DNA of 64,000 bases from Curtobacterium sp. SGAir0471 (GTDB lineage Bacteria; Actinomycetota; Actinomycetes; Actinomycetales; Microbacteriaceae), in assembly GCF_005490985.1 (NCBI RefSeq), contig NZ_CP027869.1:3467992-3531991 (forward strand). Reading direction: 5' to 3'. This document shows, in pieces, positions 8,967-16,494 of this stretch; the stretch's first letter is position 1; each line of letters opens with the position of its first letter. The notes below the pieces were generated by a model that saw nothing but the letters and a program-made list of their open reading frames with translations, did no database searches and was not told where the DNA came from. The translations under genes and the position numbers were made by a program.

Positions 8967-9349
8967 ACCAGCGCGGCGATCCCGAGCGCGACCAGCGCCA
9001 GGAGCGGCAGCGCGCCCTGCGTGCTCGCGGCGCGGCGCTTCGTCGCGTCGCTCGTGAACAGCACCAGGGCGGCGGCGAGCATGCTGCCGGTGCCGGCGAC
9101 GACGAGGGTCAGGCCGACCGCGGTCTGACCGGAGGCGACGACGACGATGCCGACCAGGACGAGCACGGCGAGGAACAGGTTGTAGAAGCCCTGGTTGAAC
9201 GCGAGCGACCGGGTGGCGGCGGCCTCCTGCTCCGAGGTGCCGAAGGTGTTCCGCGCGCGCGGGGTGGTCCAGAGGACGGACTCGAGCACGAAGATGTACA
9301 CGTGCAGGAGCGCGGCGAGGGCGGCGAACACGAGCGCGACGATGGTCAT
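8963..9349 (-). CDS. DUF1304 family membrane protein
   Basis: This 128-residue protein has four hydrophobic helices and the conserved DUF1304 features: LLHVYIFVLESVLW in helix 1, then NTFGTSEQE and NQGFYNLFLA. Members are small integral membrane proteins of unknown function. ATG 9347-9349 is preceded at 6 nt by TAGGGT on the minus strand (9356-9361), a leaderless arrangement. It converges on arsC with a 4-nt overlap. Confidence 0.9.
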   Translation of the reverse strand: MTIVALVFAALAALLHVYIFVLESVLWTTPRARNTFGTSEQEAAATRSLAFNQGFYNLFLAVLVLVGIVVVASGQTAVGLTLVVAGTGSMLAAALVLFTSDATKRRAASTQGALPLLALVALGIAALV

Positions 9350-9371
9350 GCCCCGACCCTACGACGACCGG

Positions 9372-10082
9372 TCAGCGCCCGGAGGGGAGCGGCAGCTCGT
9401 GCGACGCGTCCCACGGCTCCGTCCAGGCGAGCCGGTCGAAGAGCGCGTCGAGGAGCATCGCGGTGAACCCCCAGAGCGTGTGCACGCCCTGGTCCGACCG
9501 TACCGTGAAGGCCGGTCCGCGCCACTCCTGACCACCCCGCCTCAGGACCGTCACGCCGCGGTTCGCCGGGTCGAGCAGCTCTGCCACCGGCGTCCGGAAG
9601 ACCGCGGCGGACTCCCGCTGGTCGACGACCCGCACGGGCGTCGGGTCGCGCCACCACCCGAGCACGGGCCGCACCAGGTGGTTCGAGTGGGCGAGCGGCA
9701 CGGCGGGCAGGGTCCCGAGGACCTCCACACCGGACGGGTCGAGCCCGGTCTCCTCGCGGGCCTCGCGCAGGGCCGCGGCGGGGGCGTCCGCGTCGCCGGG
9801 GTCGATGCGTCCACCGGGGAAGGCGACCTCGCCCGGGTGCGACCGGAGCGTCGATGCCCGGGCGAGCAACAGGACGTCGAGGTCGCGGTGGACGGCACCG
9901 GCTGCGGCCGGCCGGTCGGCGGGCACCCGGTCGAGGACGCCGAAGAGCATGAGCACGGCCGCCGCACGAGGGTCCGCGGTGGTCGGCAACGCAGGGACCA
10001 GCGGGGCCGCTCCGGGACCGGCGACGGCGGCGAGCGCAGCGCGGGCAGCGTCGACCGACGGCGACCGGTCCGTCCGCGTCAC
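9372..10082 (-). CDS. NUDIX hydrolase, CoA pyrophosphatase type
   Basis: The 236-residue enzyme contains a NUDIX box: GGRIDPGDADAPAAALREAR followed by EETG, preceded by LLARASTLRSHPGEVAFP, the HPGEVAFPGG element typical of the CoA/8-oxo-dGTP NudL (YeaB) branch. It should hydrolyse nucleoside-diphosphate derivatives such as CoA or its derivatives. I place the start at GTG 10080-10082 because it overlaps the copC-like stop as GTGA, indicating coupled translation; the frame remains open upstream inside that gene. Product preference between CoA and other substrates is not provable here. Confidence 0.85.
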   Translation of the reverse strand: MTRTDRSPSVDAARAALAAVAGPGAAPLVPALPTTADPRAAAVLMLFGVLDRVPADRPAAAGAVHRDLDVLLLARASTLRSHPGEVAFPGGRIDPGDADAPAAALREAREETGLDPSGVEVLGTLPAVPLAHSNHLVRPVLGWWRDPTPVRVVDQRESAAVFRTPVAELLDPANRGVTVLRRGGQEWRGPAFTVRSDQGVHTLWGFTAMLLDALFDRLAWTEPWDASHELPLPSGR

Positions 10083-10792
10083 CGCTGCGTGCCGTCCTCG
10101 GCGGCGCTGCCGGCTGCCGGGCCGTCCGATCCGGCCCCGTCCGGGCCGTCGGCGGGGACGCCGTTCCGACGGGCCAGCAGGGCGCGGATGCCGACGACAC
10201 CGGCGAACCCGACGACGACCAGCGCGACGATCAGCAGCAGGATGGTGTGGTGCTGGTGGCCACCTGCGGGTGCAGCTGCGGTCGTGGCGGACATGTCGTC
10301 GCGGATGCTGGACGCATCGTCCGCCCGCGCGGTCGCGGTCGCGGTCGGCGCAGCCGTGGCACTCGGCACCGGTGTCTCCGCGATGCCCGAGTCCGTCGAG
10401 GAGTCCAGCGCCGCCGGGCCGCTCGACCGGAAGCGGTACTCGCCCGAGATCGGGTGCCCGTCGACGGAGACGCTCCGCCACCGCACCAGGTACGAGCCGG
10501 CCTCGGAGACGTCGAGGTCCTTCGCGATGGTGTTGCCCTCGACGCTGACGTCCCCGGACGTGTGCTCGGCGCCCTCCGCGTCGGTGACGCTGATCACGAT
10601 GCCGGTCTGCAGCCCGCTGAGCGGCGGTTCGGACAGGGTCAGGAGGACGTGGTCCACGTCTCCCGCGACCGTCACGTCGGCGACGGGATCAGACGCGACC
10701 AGCACGTCGTGGGCCGATGCCGGTCCGGCGACCAGCAGGACGGGCGCGAACGCTGCGACGACGACGGTGGCGAGGAGGGCTCGGAGACGCAC
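10079..10792 (-). CDS. Copper-resistance CopC domain protein
   Basis: This 237-residue protein has a signal peptide (about residues 1-27, cleaving after ASA) so that the mature chain would begin HDVLVASDP; an N-terminal His is a CopC copper ligand. The CopC beta-sandwich follows, including VLLTLSEPP and YLVRWRSVSVDGHPISG. A Ser/Thr/Ala-rich linker with GGHQHH leads to a C-terminal helix (about residues 183-205) and a charged tail. It is probably an exported, membrane-anchored copper-binding protein. No CopD follows; the next gene is the coupled NUDIX hydrolase. The GTG start has an AAAGG ribosome-binding site. Confidence 0.88.
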   Translation of the reverse strand: MRLRALLATVVVAAFAPVLLVAGPASAHDVLVASDPVADVTVAGDVDHVLLTLSEPPLSGLQTGIVISVTDAEGAEHTSGDVSVEGNTIAKDLDVSEAGSYLVRWRSVSVDGHPISGEYRFRSSGPAALDSSTDSGIAETPVPSATAAPTATATARADDASSIRDDMSATTAAAPAGGHQHHTILLLIVALVVVGFAGVVGIRALLARRNGVPADGPDGAGSDGPAAGSAAEDGTQR

Positions 10793-10825
10793 GGGTGCCT
10801 TTCATCGGCGGCGGACCCGGCTGGT

Positions 10826-10859
10826 ACCGGACGCCCCGAGCGTACCCGGGGCGTCCGGT
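10826..10859. terminator. Perfect 13-bp hairpin after the ester-cyclase-like gene
   Basis: ACCGGACGCCCCG (10826-10838) pairs perfectly with CGGGGCGTCCGGT (10847-10859) across eight bases. It lies 13 nt downstream of the minus-strand stop at 10873 and upstream of the copC start, so it probably separates the two transcription units. Confidence 0.75.
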
Positions 10860-10872
10860 GCGGCGGCGCGGG

Positions 10873-11310
10873 TCAGTCCTTGCTGACGAACTGCGCGTCG
10901 GACGAGCCGAGCTGCAGCTGCTCCTCGATGCCCTTCTGGTCCGTCGAGCCCCAGCGCTCGGCGATCTTCCCGTCGACGAACTTCGACACCTGGATGCCGC
11001 GGACGGTGAACTCGCGGCCGGTCGGCTCGTGTCCCTGGAACGGCCCGGTGTGGGTGCCGTGGATCGTGAACACCGCGGTGATGAAGTCGTCGGTCACCAC
11101 GAGCGGGTCCGCCTCGAGCGTGACGTCCGGGAACGCGGTCGTGAACTCCGTCCAGAAGTCGACGATGCCGGCGAGCCCCGGCGCCTGGTCGGGTGCGGGG
11201 TCGTGGTCGACGACGTCCTCGTGCCAGGCCTCGTGCATGCGGCTCCAGTCGCGTGCCTCGAGGATCCCGCCGAGCTTCTCCTGCGTGGCGGCGTTCGCGT
11301 CCTTGGTCAT
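10873..11310 (-). CDS. SnoaL-like ester cyclase / NTF2-fold protein
   Basis: The 145-residue product is of NTF2-like size and shows the SnoaL pattern: WHEDVVDHDPAPDQAPGLAG, then FWTEFTTAFPDVTLE and a C-terminal QVSKFVDGKIAERWGSTD. Such proteins act as small polyketide cyclases or hydrolases, and many have no known substrate. The ATG at 11308-11310 is preceded by GGGAGGAA, a clear ribosome-binding site. It stands as a single gene between two hairpins. Confidence 0.85.
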   Translation of the reverse strand: MTKDANAATQEKLGGILEARDWSRMHEAWHEDVVDHDPAPDQAPGLAGIVDFWTEFTTAFPDVTLEADPLVVTDDFITAVFTIHGTHTGPFQGHEPTGREFTVRGIQVSKFVDGKIAERWGSTDQKGIEEQLQLGSSDAQFVSKD

Positions 11311-11428
11311 GTGGGTTCCTCCCGTGGTCGGACGGTGAGGGTCCTGGCTACGCCGGGCACCCCGGAGGGTCCCGAGGATCGAGGGACACGCTGTCCGGTC
11401 GGCGCACGTGCCCGGGACGGTGGAGGAG

Positions 11429-11474
11429 CCGGACCGGAGGCCCGTGGCGAGCCCGCCACGCGCCTCCCGTCCGG
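11429..11474. repeat. GGGAGGC/GCCTCCC palindromic element, copy D (likely terminator)
   Basis: CCGGACCGGAGGC (11429-11441) pairs with GCCTCCCGTCCGG (11462-11474) with one mismatch, and the inner stem CGTGGCG/CGCCACG (11443-11449, 11454-11460) is identical to copy A. It lies 12 nt past the stop of the LamG gene on the minus strand. Confidence 0.75.
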
Positions 11475-11486
11475 CTGGTGGTCGCG

Positions 11487-12347
11487 TCAGCGACCGGCTG
11501 CGGCGTGGTTCGCGACCTGCGTTGCGGACAGCTCGGTGGAGTAGACGGCGGCGTAGCGCATCTGCCCGGTGAACCAGTAGTTCGCCGGCGCTCCCGGCCA
11601 CCCGGTGATGGTGTCGTACCCGATCCGGAAGTACCCGGTCGCGTTCTCGGGCGTCCGGTACGCGGCGTTCGACGCGACGAGCGTGCCGTCGAGGTACAGG
11701 CGCATGCCGTTCGTCGGCGACATGGTCGAGACGACGTGGTGCCAGGCACCGTCGGTGACGGCCTTCGGCGAGGTGATCACCTGGGTCGTGCCGTTGTACG
11801 CGCCGAAGACGAGCTGCCCCGCGGTGTTGATGTAGATCTGCCGGTCGTGCTGCCCCGAGGTGGCGACCTGGTTGCTGCCGAACCCGATGAGGAGCCCGCC
11901 CGCGACGGTCGTGCGGAACCAGACCTCCTCGCTGAAGGTCGTCGGGTTCTGGTACGAACGCGGTGTCGAGACGAAGCTCGTCGACCCGTTCAGCGTGTAC
12001 GCCGGACCGCCGTCGCGCGCGCAGGCGGCGGGGTTCGCCGTCGTCGTCATGCTGCCCTGGTACGTCCCCGCAGCGTTCTTGCCGGAGGAGTCGGCGGCGG
12101 TGCGCGACCCGGCGGCCTCGTCGAGGTCGTAGGCGAACAGCGCACCGGAGGCGTCGGCCAGCGCTGCGGCGCCGCAGGTGAAGTACGGCGCGGTCGCCGC
12201 GGTGTTGCCGGTGTTCGTGACGGTGGCGCTGTACGCGGACCGGGTCGGCGCGAACTGGTTCAGCAGGACGACCACGGCGAGGGCGACGACGAGCAGGGCG
12301 GCGACGACCCGGCCGTCGCGCAGGGAGCGCAGGGGGCGGCCGGTCAC
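11487..12347 (-). CDS. LamG/concanavalin-like surface protein with SipW-type N-terminus
   Basis: The 286-residue protein has one N-terminal hydrophobic helix (VVAALLVVALAVVVLLNQF) followed by AYSATVTNTGNTAATAPYF, closely similar to the cargo motif of the TasA-like neighbour. A laminin-G-like jelly roll fills the rest, with FSEEVWFRTTV, DGAWHHVVSTM, LYLDGTLV and GYFRIGYDT as typical LamG strands. It is probably exported and processed by the adjacent signal peptidase, then binds carbohydrate or another surface ligand. Its GTG start overlaps the signal-peptidase stop (GTGA, 12344-12347), so translation is coupled. Confidence 0.8.
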   Translation of the reverse strand: MTGRPLRSLRDGRVVAALLVVALAVVVLLNQFAPTRSAYSATVTNTGNTAATAPYFTCGAAALADASGALFAYDLDEAAGSRTAADSSGKNAAGTYQGSMTTTANPAACARDGGPAYTLNGSTSFVSTPRSYQNPTTFSEEVWFRTTVAGGLLIGFGSNQVATSGQHDRQIYINTAGQLVFGAYNGTTQVITSPKAVTDGAWHHVVSTMSPTNGMRLYLDGTLVASNAAYRTPENATGYFRIGYDTITGWPGAPANYWFTGQMRYAAVYSTELSATQVANHAAAGR

Positions 12348-13225
12348 GATGCACGCACCGGTTCGACACGACCGACGGCAAGGCAGAGCACGAGCGGCAC
12401 GAGGCACACCGCGACGAGGGCGGCCCAGCCCGTCGGGTCGAGGTCGATGGTCGAGCTCAGCTGGTAGTGCCCGTTCCTCGTGAGCTCGTGGATGACGACG
12501 CGTCCGACCTGGCCGTCGACCAGGTGGACCGAGTTCCCGCCGTGGGCGTCGACGCGGACGGGGAAGATGCCGGAGGAGACGATCGTCGCCTCGACCCCGC
12601 GCGGGCTCGAGGTGTTCGTGATCGTCGTGACGTTGACGAACGGCTTGAGCACGAACGCGGCGTAGGACGTGGTGAGGGCACCGCCGGCGATGCGCAGGCA
12701 GGTGCGGGTCACACGGTCGGTGAAGGCGCTCGTGAGGGTCCAGATGAGCAGGGTGCCGACGAGCAGGATCGGAGCGGCCCGGAAGAGCCACCCGAGGTGG
12801 GGGACGAGCGCCACCGGGGTCCCGATGACGTCGCGCTGCGTGAGGGCCCACGGGTCGGTGGCGCCGTTGATGTCACCACGGGTGTGGAGTCCGGCCGCGT
12901 CGATGCCGATGATGCGGTGCGTGTAGACGACACCGGGGTTGGCATCTGTCGCGAAGGAGACGACGTCGCCGACCGCGAGCGTGTCCACGTCGACGGGCAG
13001 GTCGAGCACGAGCGTGCCGACCGGTGCGGCCTCGCCCATCGAGGGCGTCTCGACGACGAACCAGCGACCACCTGCGGACAGGAACAGCACGGCGGCGACG
13101 AGCAGCAGGGCGGCGATCGCGGCGACCGTCCAGGCGAGGACGGTCTCGGAACGGGAGACTGCCCGTCCGCGCAGGACCGGACGGTCGAGCGTGCCGCTGA
13201 GCGGGATCGCCGCGGTCTGGCTCAT
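12344..13225 (-). CDS. SipW/ER-type signal peptidase I
   Basis: This 293-residue protein has a membrane helix near residues 30-52 and the S26B-type active site: Ser62 in VVETPSMGE, His103 in VYTHRIIG, and Asp118 or Asp124 in RGDINGATD. A His in place of the Lys general base marks the archaeal/ER (SipW) branch rather than LepB. A second membrane segment and a C-terminal extracellular-type domain with NTSSPRGVEA follow, then a last helix. It is expected to mature the TasA-like and LamG proteins encoded on either side. ATG is preceded by GGAGCACCAG. Confidence 0.88.
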   Translation of the reverse strand: MSQTAAIPLSGTLDRPVLRGRAVSRSETVLAWTVAAIAALLLVAAVLFLSAGGRWFVVETPSMGEAAPVGTLVLDLPVDVDTLAVGDVVSFATDANPGVVYTHRIIGIDAAGLHTRGDINGATDPWALTQRDVIGTPVALVPHLGWLFRAAPILLVGTLLIWTLTSAFTDRVTRTCLRIAGGALTTSYAAFVLKPFVNVTTITNTSSPRGVEATIVSSGIFPVRVDAHGGNSVHLVDGQVGRVVIHELTRNGHYQLSSTIDLDPTGWAALVAVCLVPLVLCLAVGRVEPVRAS

Positions 13226-13293
13226 CTGGTGCTCCGGTGGGGTCGGCCGCCCCGGGGGACGGCGGGAGGTGCGGGGGCTCTGTGGGAGAGGGG

Positions 13294-13334
13294 CGGCGGC
13301 ACTCGGACGTGGGGGGGTCGTCCGAGTGCCGCCG
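13294..13334. promoter_or_regulatory. Perfect 16-bp hairpin with a G7 loop, between tasA-like gene and sipW (attenuator candidate)
   Basis: CGGCGGCACTCGGACG (13294-13309) pairs perfectly with 13319-13334 around TGGGGGGGT. It lies in the 285-bp gap between the TasA-like gene and sipW, all on the minus strand. It could partly terminate transcription so that the structural protein is made in excess of its peptidase. The rest of this gap has many G-runs on the plus strand and no gene. Confidence 0.65.
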
Positions 13335-13510
13335 GGGTGGGCGCGGTCCGACCGGACGGGGGGATGACGGTCGGACTGCGCCGGGGGGTGACGTCGCCCG
13401 GCCGGAAGGGGGGGAGGCCGGTCGGGGGGCGTCGGTCTGGGGCGGGTGCGGGAGCGGGGCGGTGCCGGCGGGGCGGGATCAGGGCGTCACGCCGACTCGC
13501 TCGCGGTGGG

Positions 13511-14164
13511 TCAGGCGGTGAAGGTCCAGGTCATCGGGACCGAGGCGGCGAGACCCTGGTACGTGTTGCCGGCCGACGGGTCGAGGGTCACGGCGAAGTT
13601 GAACGGGACGCTCGCACCGGCTGCGGGGGCCTGGGGCATCGTGAAGGACGAGGCCGGCGCACCCTTGAAGCTGGCGAGCGTGCCGCTGAACACGGTGGTC
13701 GAGCCCGAGGTGATGACGAGGTTCATCTTGGCGCAGAGGTCGGTGGCGGTGCCGTTCTGGGTGCCGTTGGCCGACTGCGTGCACGTCGCGCCCGGGGTGA
13801 GCGTGAAGGTCGCGGCGTTCGCGGTGCCGGTGTTCTTGATCGAGATCGCCGTGTTCACGGTGTTGCCCGGCGTCATCGTCGTGCTGCCACCGAACTTGTT
13901 GATCGTCGAGCAGGTCGCCGCGTTCGTCGAGACCGAGCCGCCGTCGGTGCTGAGGCAGGTGACGGTCGCGCCGGCGTTCTGCTCCTGCATGACCAGGGTG
14001 CCGGTGGCTGCGGTGTTGCTCGAGTTGGTGATGCTCGCCGCGAACCCGGACAGCGTGCCGGTCAGCGAGAGCGAGAGGAGGACGGCGGCGAAGATGCCGG
14101 CCAGGAGCGCCACGGGGGCGAAACGGATCCGCTTCAGTGCGGAGGTGCGGAGCTTGGTGGACAC
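13511..14164 (-). CDS. TasA/camelysin-like surface or fibre protein (SipW-dependent)
   Basis: The 217-residue protein has a positively charged N-terminus, a hydrophobic segment (about 17-36) and GFAASITNSSNTAATG at the likely processing region, as seen in SipW-dependent proteins. The mature chain is rich in Thr, Ser, Ala and Asn, with a beta-sandwich pattern and four cysteines that may form disulfides. It resembles the TasA/camelysin family, whose members form biofilm fibres or cell-surface coats. The GTG start has AAGAGG upstream. Fibre formation is inferred from family and from the adjacent dedicated peptidase. Confidence 0.78.
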   Translation of the reverse strand: MSTKLRTSALKRIRFAPVALLAGIFAAVLLSLSLTGTLSGFAASITNSSNTAATGTLVMQEQNAGATVTCLSTDGGSVSTNAATCSTINKFGGSTTMTPGNTVNTAISIKNTGTANAATFTLTPGATCTQSANGTQNGTATDLCAKMNLVITSGSTTVFSGTLASFKGAPASSFTMPQAPAAGASVPFNFAVTLDPSAGNTYQGLAASVPMTWTFTA

Positions 14165-14248
14165 GGTGGACCTCTTCGTTCGGTGTGGTGCGGGAAGTCT
14201 GGGAGCAAGGGGTTCGGGCCGACTTGCTTCAACCATCAAGATAGTTAG

Positions 14249-14277
14249 TTGTTCGCCAACTTGGCCACTCGTATACT
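14249..14277 (+). promoter_or_regulatory. Promoter of the MarR gene with operator-like palindrome
   Basis: TTGTTC (14249-14254) and TATACT (14272-14277) are separated by 17 bp, a good SigA-type promoter. GCCAACTTGGC (14255-14265), an inverted repeat around one base, lies in the spacer and could be the MarR autoregulatory site. An ATG at 14249 lies on the -35 element itself, which argues against using it as a start codon. Confidence 0.6.
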
Positions 14278-14329
14278 TACCCCAGACCGGGGGACGCCCC
14301 GTGTCCCCCCTTCGACGGAAGCAGGCCAC

Positions 14330-14785
14330 GTGGCCCCCACCACCCCCGAAGATGCCGACCTGATGGCAGCCTTCGCCGCGGTCGTCCGTGCGAACACGAG
14401 CCTGATCGGGCAACTGAGCGCTCGGGCCGGCATCCACGAGAACGCCCTGCGCGCCCTCGTGCTCGTCAGCGACACCGGCTACTCGACCCCGACCGAGGTC
14501 GCGGGGTACCTCGGACTGACCTCGGGTGCGGTGACGAACATGATCGACCGCATGACGGCCGCCGGACTGCTCGAGCGGGCACCGAACCCCGCCGACCGAC
14601 GCGGATCGCTGCTGCGCCTGCTGCCCGCGGGTGACGCCGTCGTCGAGGACTACCGGGCCCGGTACGGCGCCATGCTGCGTGCCGTCGACGGCGCGCACGG
14701 CGGCGAACTGCACGAGGTGCTGAACGCCCTGGCGACCAGCCTGTACGAGCAGGCGGCCGACGCGGTCGGCGACCACGGGGACTGA
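14330..14785 (+). CDS. MarR family transcriptional regulator
   Basis: The 151-residue protein has a winged helix-turn-helix with TPTEVAGYLGLTSGAVTNMI as the HTH, followed by ERAPNPADRRGSLLRLLPAG, the DxRxxxxxLT-like wing of MarR regulators. I place the start at GTG 14330, with GGAAG upstream, because the longer frame begins inside the promoter. It is divergent from the TasA-like/sipW locus and may control it, but binding is not shown. A palindromic terminator candidate follows the stop. Confidence 0.85.
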   Translation: MAPTTPEDADLMAAFAAVVRANTSLIGQLSARAGIHENALRALVLVSDTGYSTPTEVAGYLGLTSGAVTNMIDRMTAAGLLERAPNPADRRGSLLRLLPAGDAVVEDYRARYGAMLRAVDGAHGGELHEVLNALATSLYEQAADAVGDHGD

Positions 14786-14800
14786 GCCGGGGACGCGAGG

Positions 14801-14840
14801 GACGGGAGGCACGCGGCAGCCCGCCCGCGCGCCTCCCGTC
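14801..14840. terminator. GGGAGGC/GCCTCCC palindromic element, copy E
   Basis: GACGGGAGGC (14801-14810) pairs perfectly with GCCTCCCGTC (14831-14840); the 20-base interior is GC-rich and only partly self-complementary. It lies 16 nt past the marR stop and ends just before the promoter of the TerC gene. Confidence 0.7.
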
Positions 14841-14861
14841 CGCATGCCCCAGACTGGGACG

Positions 14862-15845
14862 ATGCCCCAGCTCCCCGTCGTCTTCGAGGTCGGCTCCATC
14901 ATCGCGCTCGTCGCGATCCTGCTCGTCGACCTGCTCATCGTCGCCCGGCGGCCCCACGTGCCGAGCCTGCGGGAGTCCGGTGCGTGGGTCGGGGTCTACG
15001 TCGGACTCGCGCTCGTCTTCGCCGTGCTCATGCTCGTCTTCGCGGGCGGGGACGCCGCCGGGCAGTTCGTCGCCGGCTGGCTGACCGAGTACAGCCTGAG
15101 CATCGACAACCTGTTCGTCTTCGTCATCATCATGGCGCGTTTCAGCGTGCCGAAGGCGATCCAGCAGGAGGTGCTGATGCTCGGCATCATCATCGCCCTG
15201 GTGCTGCGCGGGGTGTTCATCCTCGTCGGCGCGCAGCTCATCGAGGACTTCACCTGGATCTTCTACCTGTTCGGCGCCTGGCTGATCTGGACCGCGATCC
15301 AGCAGCTCCGCGAGGAGGACGACGAGGAGCAGCAGGACAGCGCCCTCGTCCGACTGCTCCGTCGACGCGTCCGGATCACCGACGAGTTCGACGGCATGAA
15401 GTTCCGCGTGTCCCAGGACGGCGCGAAGCACTTCACCCCGCTGCTCATCGTGCTCATCGCGATCGGCACGACCGACCTGCTGTTCGCGCTCGACTCGATC
15501 CCCGCGATCTTCGGCATCACCGAGAGCGCCTTCATCGTGTTCACCGCGAACGTCTTCGCCCTGATGGGCCTGCGGCAGCTGTACTTCCTGCTCGGCGGGC
15601 TGCTCGAGCGCCTGGTCTACCTGAAGTACGGGATCGCGCTCATCCTGGCCTTCATCGGCGTGAAGCTCGTGCTGCACGCCCTGCACGAGAACGAGCTCCC
15701 GTTCCTCAACGGCGGCGAGGGCTTCTCGTGGGCGCCGGAGATCCCGACGTGGGTGTCGCTCGTGGTGATCCTCGTCGCGATGGCGGGTGCGACCGGCGCG
15801 AGCCTGGTGCGGATGCGGCGGGACGCGGTGGTCAGCGGCCGCTGA
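14862..15845 (+). CDS. TerC family integral membrane protein
   Basis: The 327-residue protein has about nine hydrophobic helices and TerC/Alx signatures: TEYSLSIDNLFVFVIIM, with the paired acidic residues of SIDN, and TTDLLFALDSIPAIFGIT later in the chain. Related proteins act in metal homeostasis (manganese efflux in Alx/TerC-like systems) and tellurite resistance. I prefer ATG 14862 over 14844 because CAGACT (14850-14855) lies 6 nt before it, matching the leaderless pattern of neighbouring genes. Its last 14 nt overlap the convergent TetR gene. Confidence 0.92.
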   Translation: MPQLPVVFEVGSIIALVAILLVDLLIVARRPHVPSLRESGAWVGVYVGLALVFAVLMLVFAGGDAAGQFVAGWLTEYSLSIDNLFVFVIIMARFSVPKAIQQEVLMLGIIIALVLRGVFILVGAQLIEDFTWIFYLFGAWLIWTAIQQLREEDDEEQQDSALVRLLRRRVRITDEFDGMKFRVSQDGAKHFTPLLIVLIAIGTTDLLFALDSIPAIFGITESAFIVFTANVFALMGLRQLYFLLGGLLERLVYLKYGIALILAFIGVKLVLHALHENELPFLNGGEGFSWAPEIPTWVSLVVILVAMAGATGASLVRMRRDAVVSGR

Positions 15846-16431
15846 CCGTCCGGGCGCCGAGGTCCGACCCGAGCATCATCTCCATCGCGTCCCCGACGAG
15901 CCGGTCCCCGTCGGCGCGGGAGATCCGGTGTGCGGCGACGAGCGCTGCGATGCCCTGCATCGAGGCGGCGAACAGCATCTTGAACGTGTCGCGGGCGCCC
16001 TCGTCCGTGCGTCCGTCCCGCGGCCCCATCGCGCTGTCGAGCGCGTCGAACAGGTCCCGCGCGGCGCTCGAGACGGCCTCCGGGCGGCCGCCTGGGCCGG
16101 GCTGGAACATCAGGTCCATGAGCGCTGCGTCGTCGATGGCGAAGTCGACGTAGGCGCGGGCGACGCGGAGGAACCGCTCCCGGACGTCGTGCTGCCCCGC
16201 CACGGCGCGTCGGACCTCGTTCGTCAGGCGGTGGAAGCCGGCCTCCGCCAGCGCATCGAGCAGTGCCTGCCGGTCCACGAAGTGGCTCCGGGGTGCGCCG
16301 TGGCTCACGCCCACCCGTCGGGCGAGGTCACGGAGGGACAGCCCGTCGACGCCGGACTGGCGGATGACGACGATCGCCTCGTCGAGCAGCGCGGTGCGCA
16401 GGTTCCCGTGGTGGAAGGGCCGGTCGCTCAC
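15832..16431 (-). CDS. TetR/AcrR family transcriptional regulator
   Basis: The 199-residue protein starts VSDRPFHHGNLRTALLDEAI, then has a TetR HTH with LSLRDLARRVGVSHGAPRSHF. The remaining helices form the ligand domain. I place the start at GTG 16429-16431, which lies 7 nt after TAGGAT (minus strand, 16439-16444); an in-frame ATG at 16440 would overlap that hexamer. It is divergent from the NAD(P)H-binding gene at 16495, with a palindrome between them, so autoregulation and control of that gene are likely. Confidence 0.87.
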   Translation of the reverse strand: MSDRPFHHGNLRTALLDEAIVVIRQSGVDGLSLRDLARRVGVSHGAPRSHFVDRQALLDALAEAGFHRLTNEVRRAVAGQHDVRERFLRVARAYVDFAIDDAALMDLMFQPGPGGRPEAVSSAARDLFDALDSAMGPRDGRTDEGARDTFKMLFAASMQGIAALVAAHRISRADGDRLVGDAMEMMLGSDLGARTVSGR

Positions 16432-16453
16432 GGGACCCATCCTACCGCGGAAC

Positions 16454-16488
16454 TAGTCATTGACTACTTTCTTGTCACTGTCTAGATT
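16454..16488 (+). promoter_or_regulatory. Promoter with TetR operator candidate
   Basis: TTGACT (16460-16465) and TAGATT (16483-16488) are 17 bp apart and the start codon follows 6 nt later. The palindrome TAGTCA-T-TGACTA (16454-16466) overlaps the -35 element, which is where a TetR repressor would block transcription of the plus-strand gene. Confidence 0.65.
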
Positions 16489-16494
16489 GGCCGC

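Noticed and set aside
14249..14785. ATG 14249 as the start of the MarR gene
   Set aside because: That codon lies on the -35 element of the best promoter; GTG 14330 has a ribosome-binding site and gives a usual MarR length.
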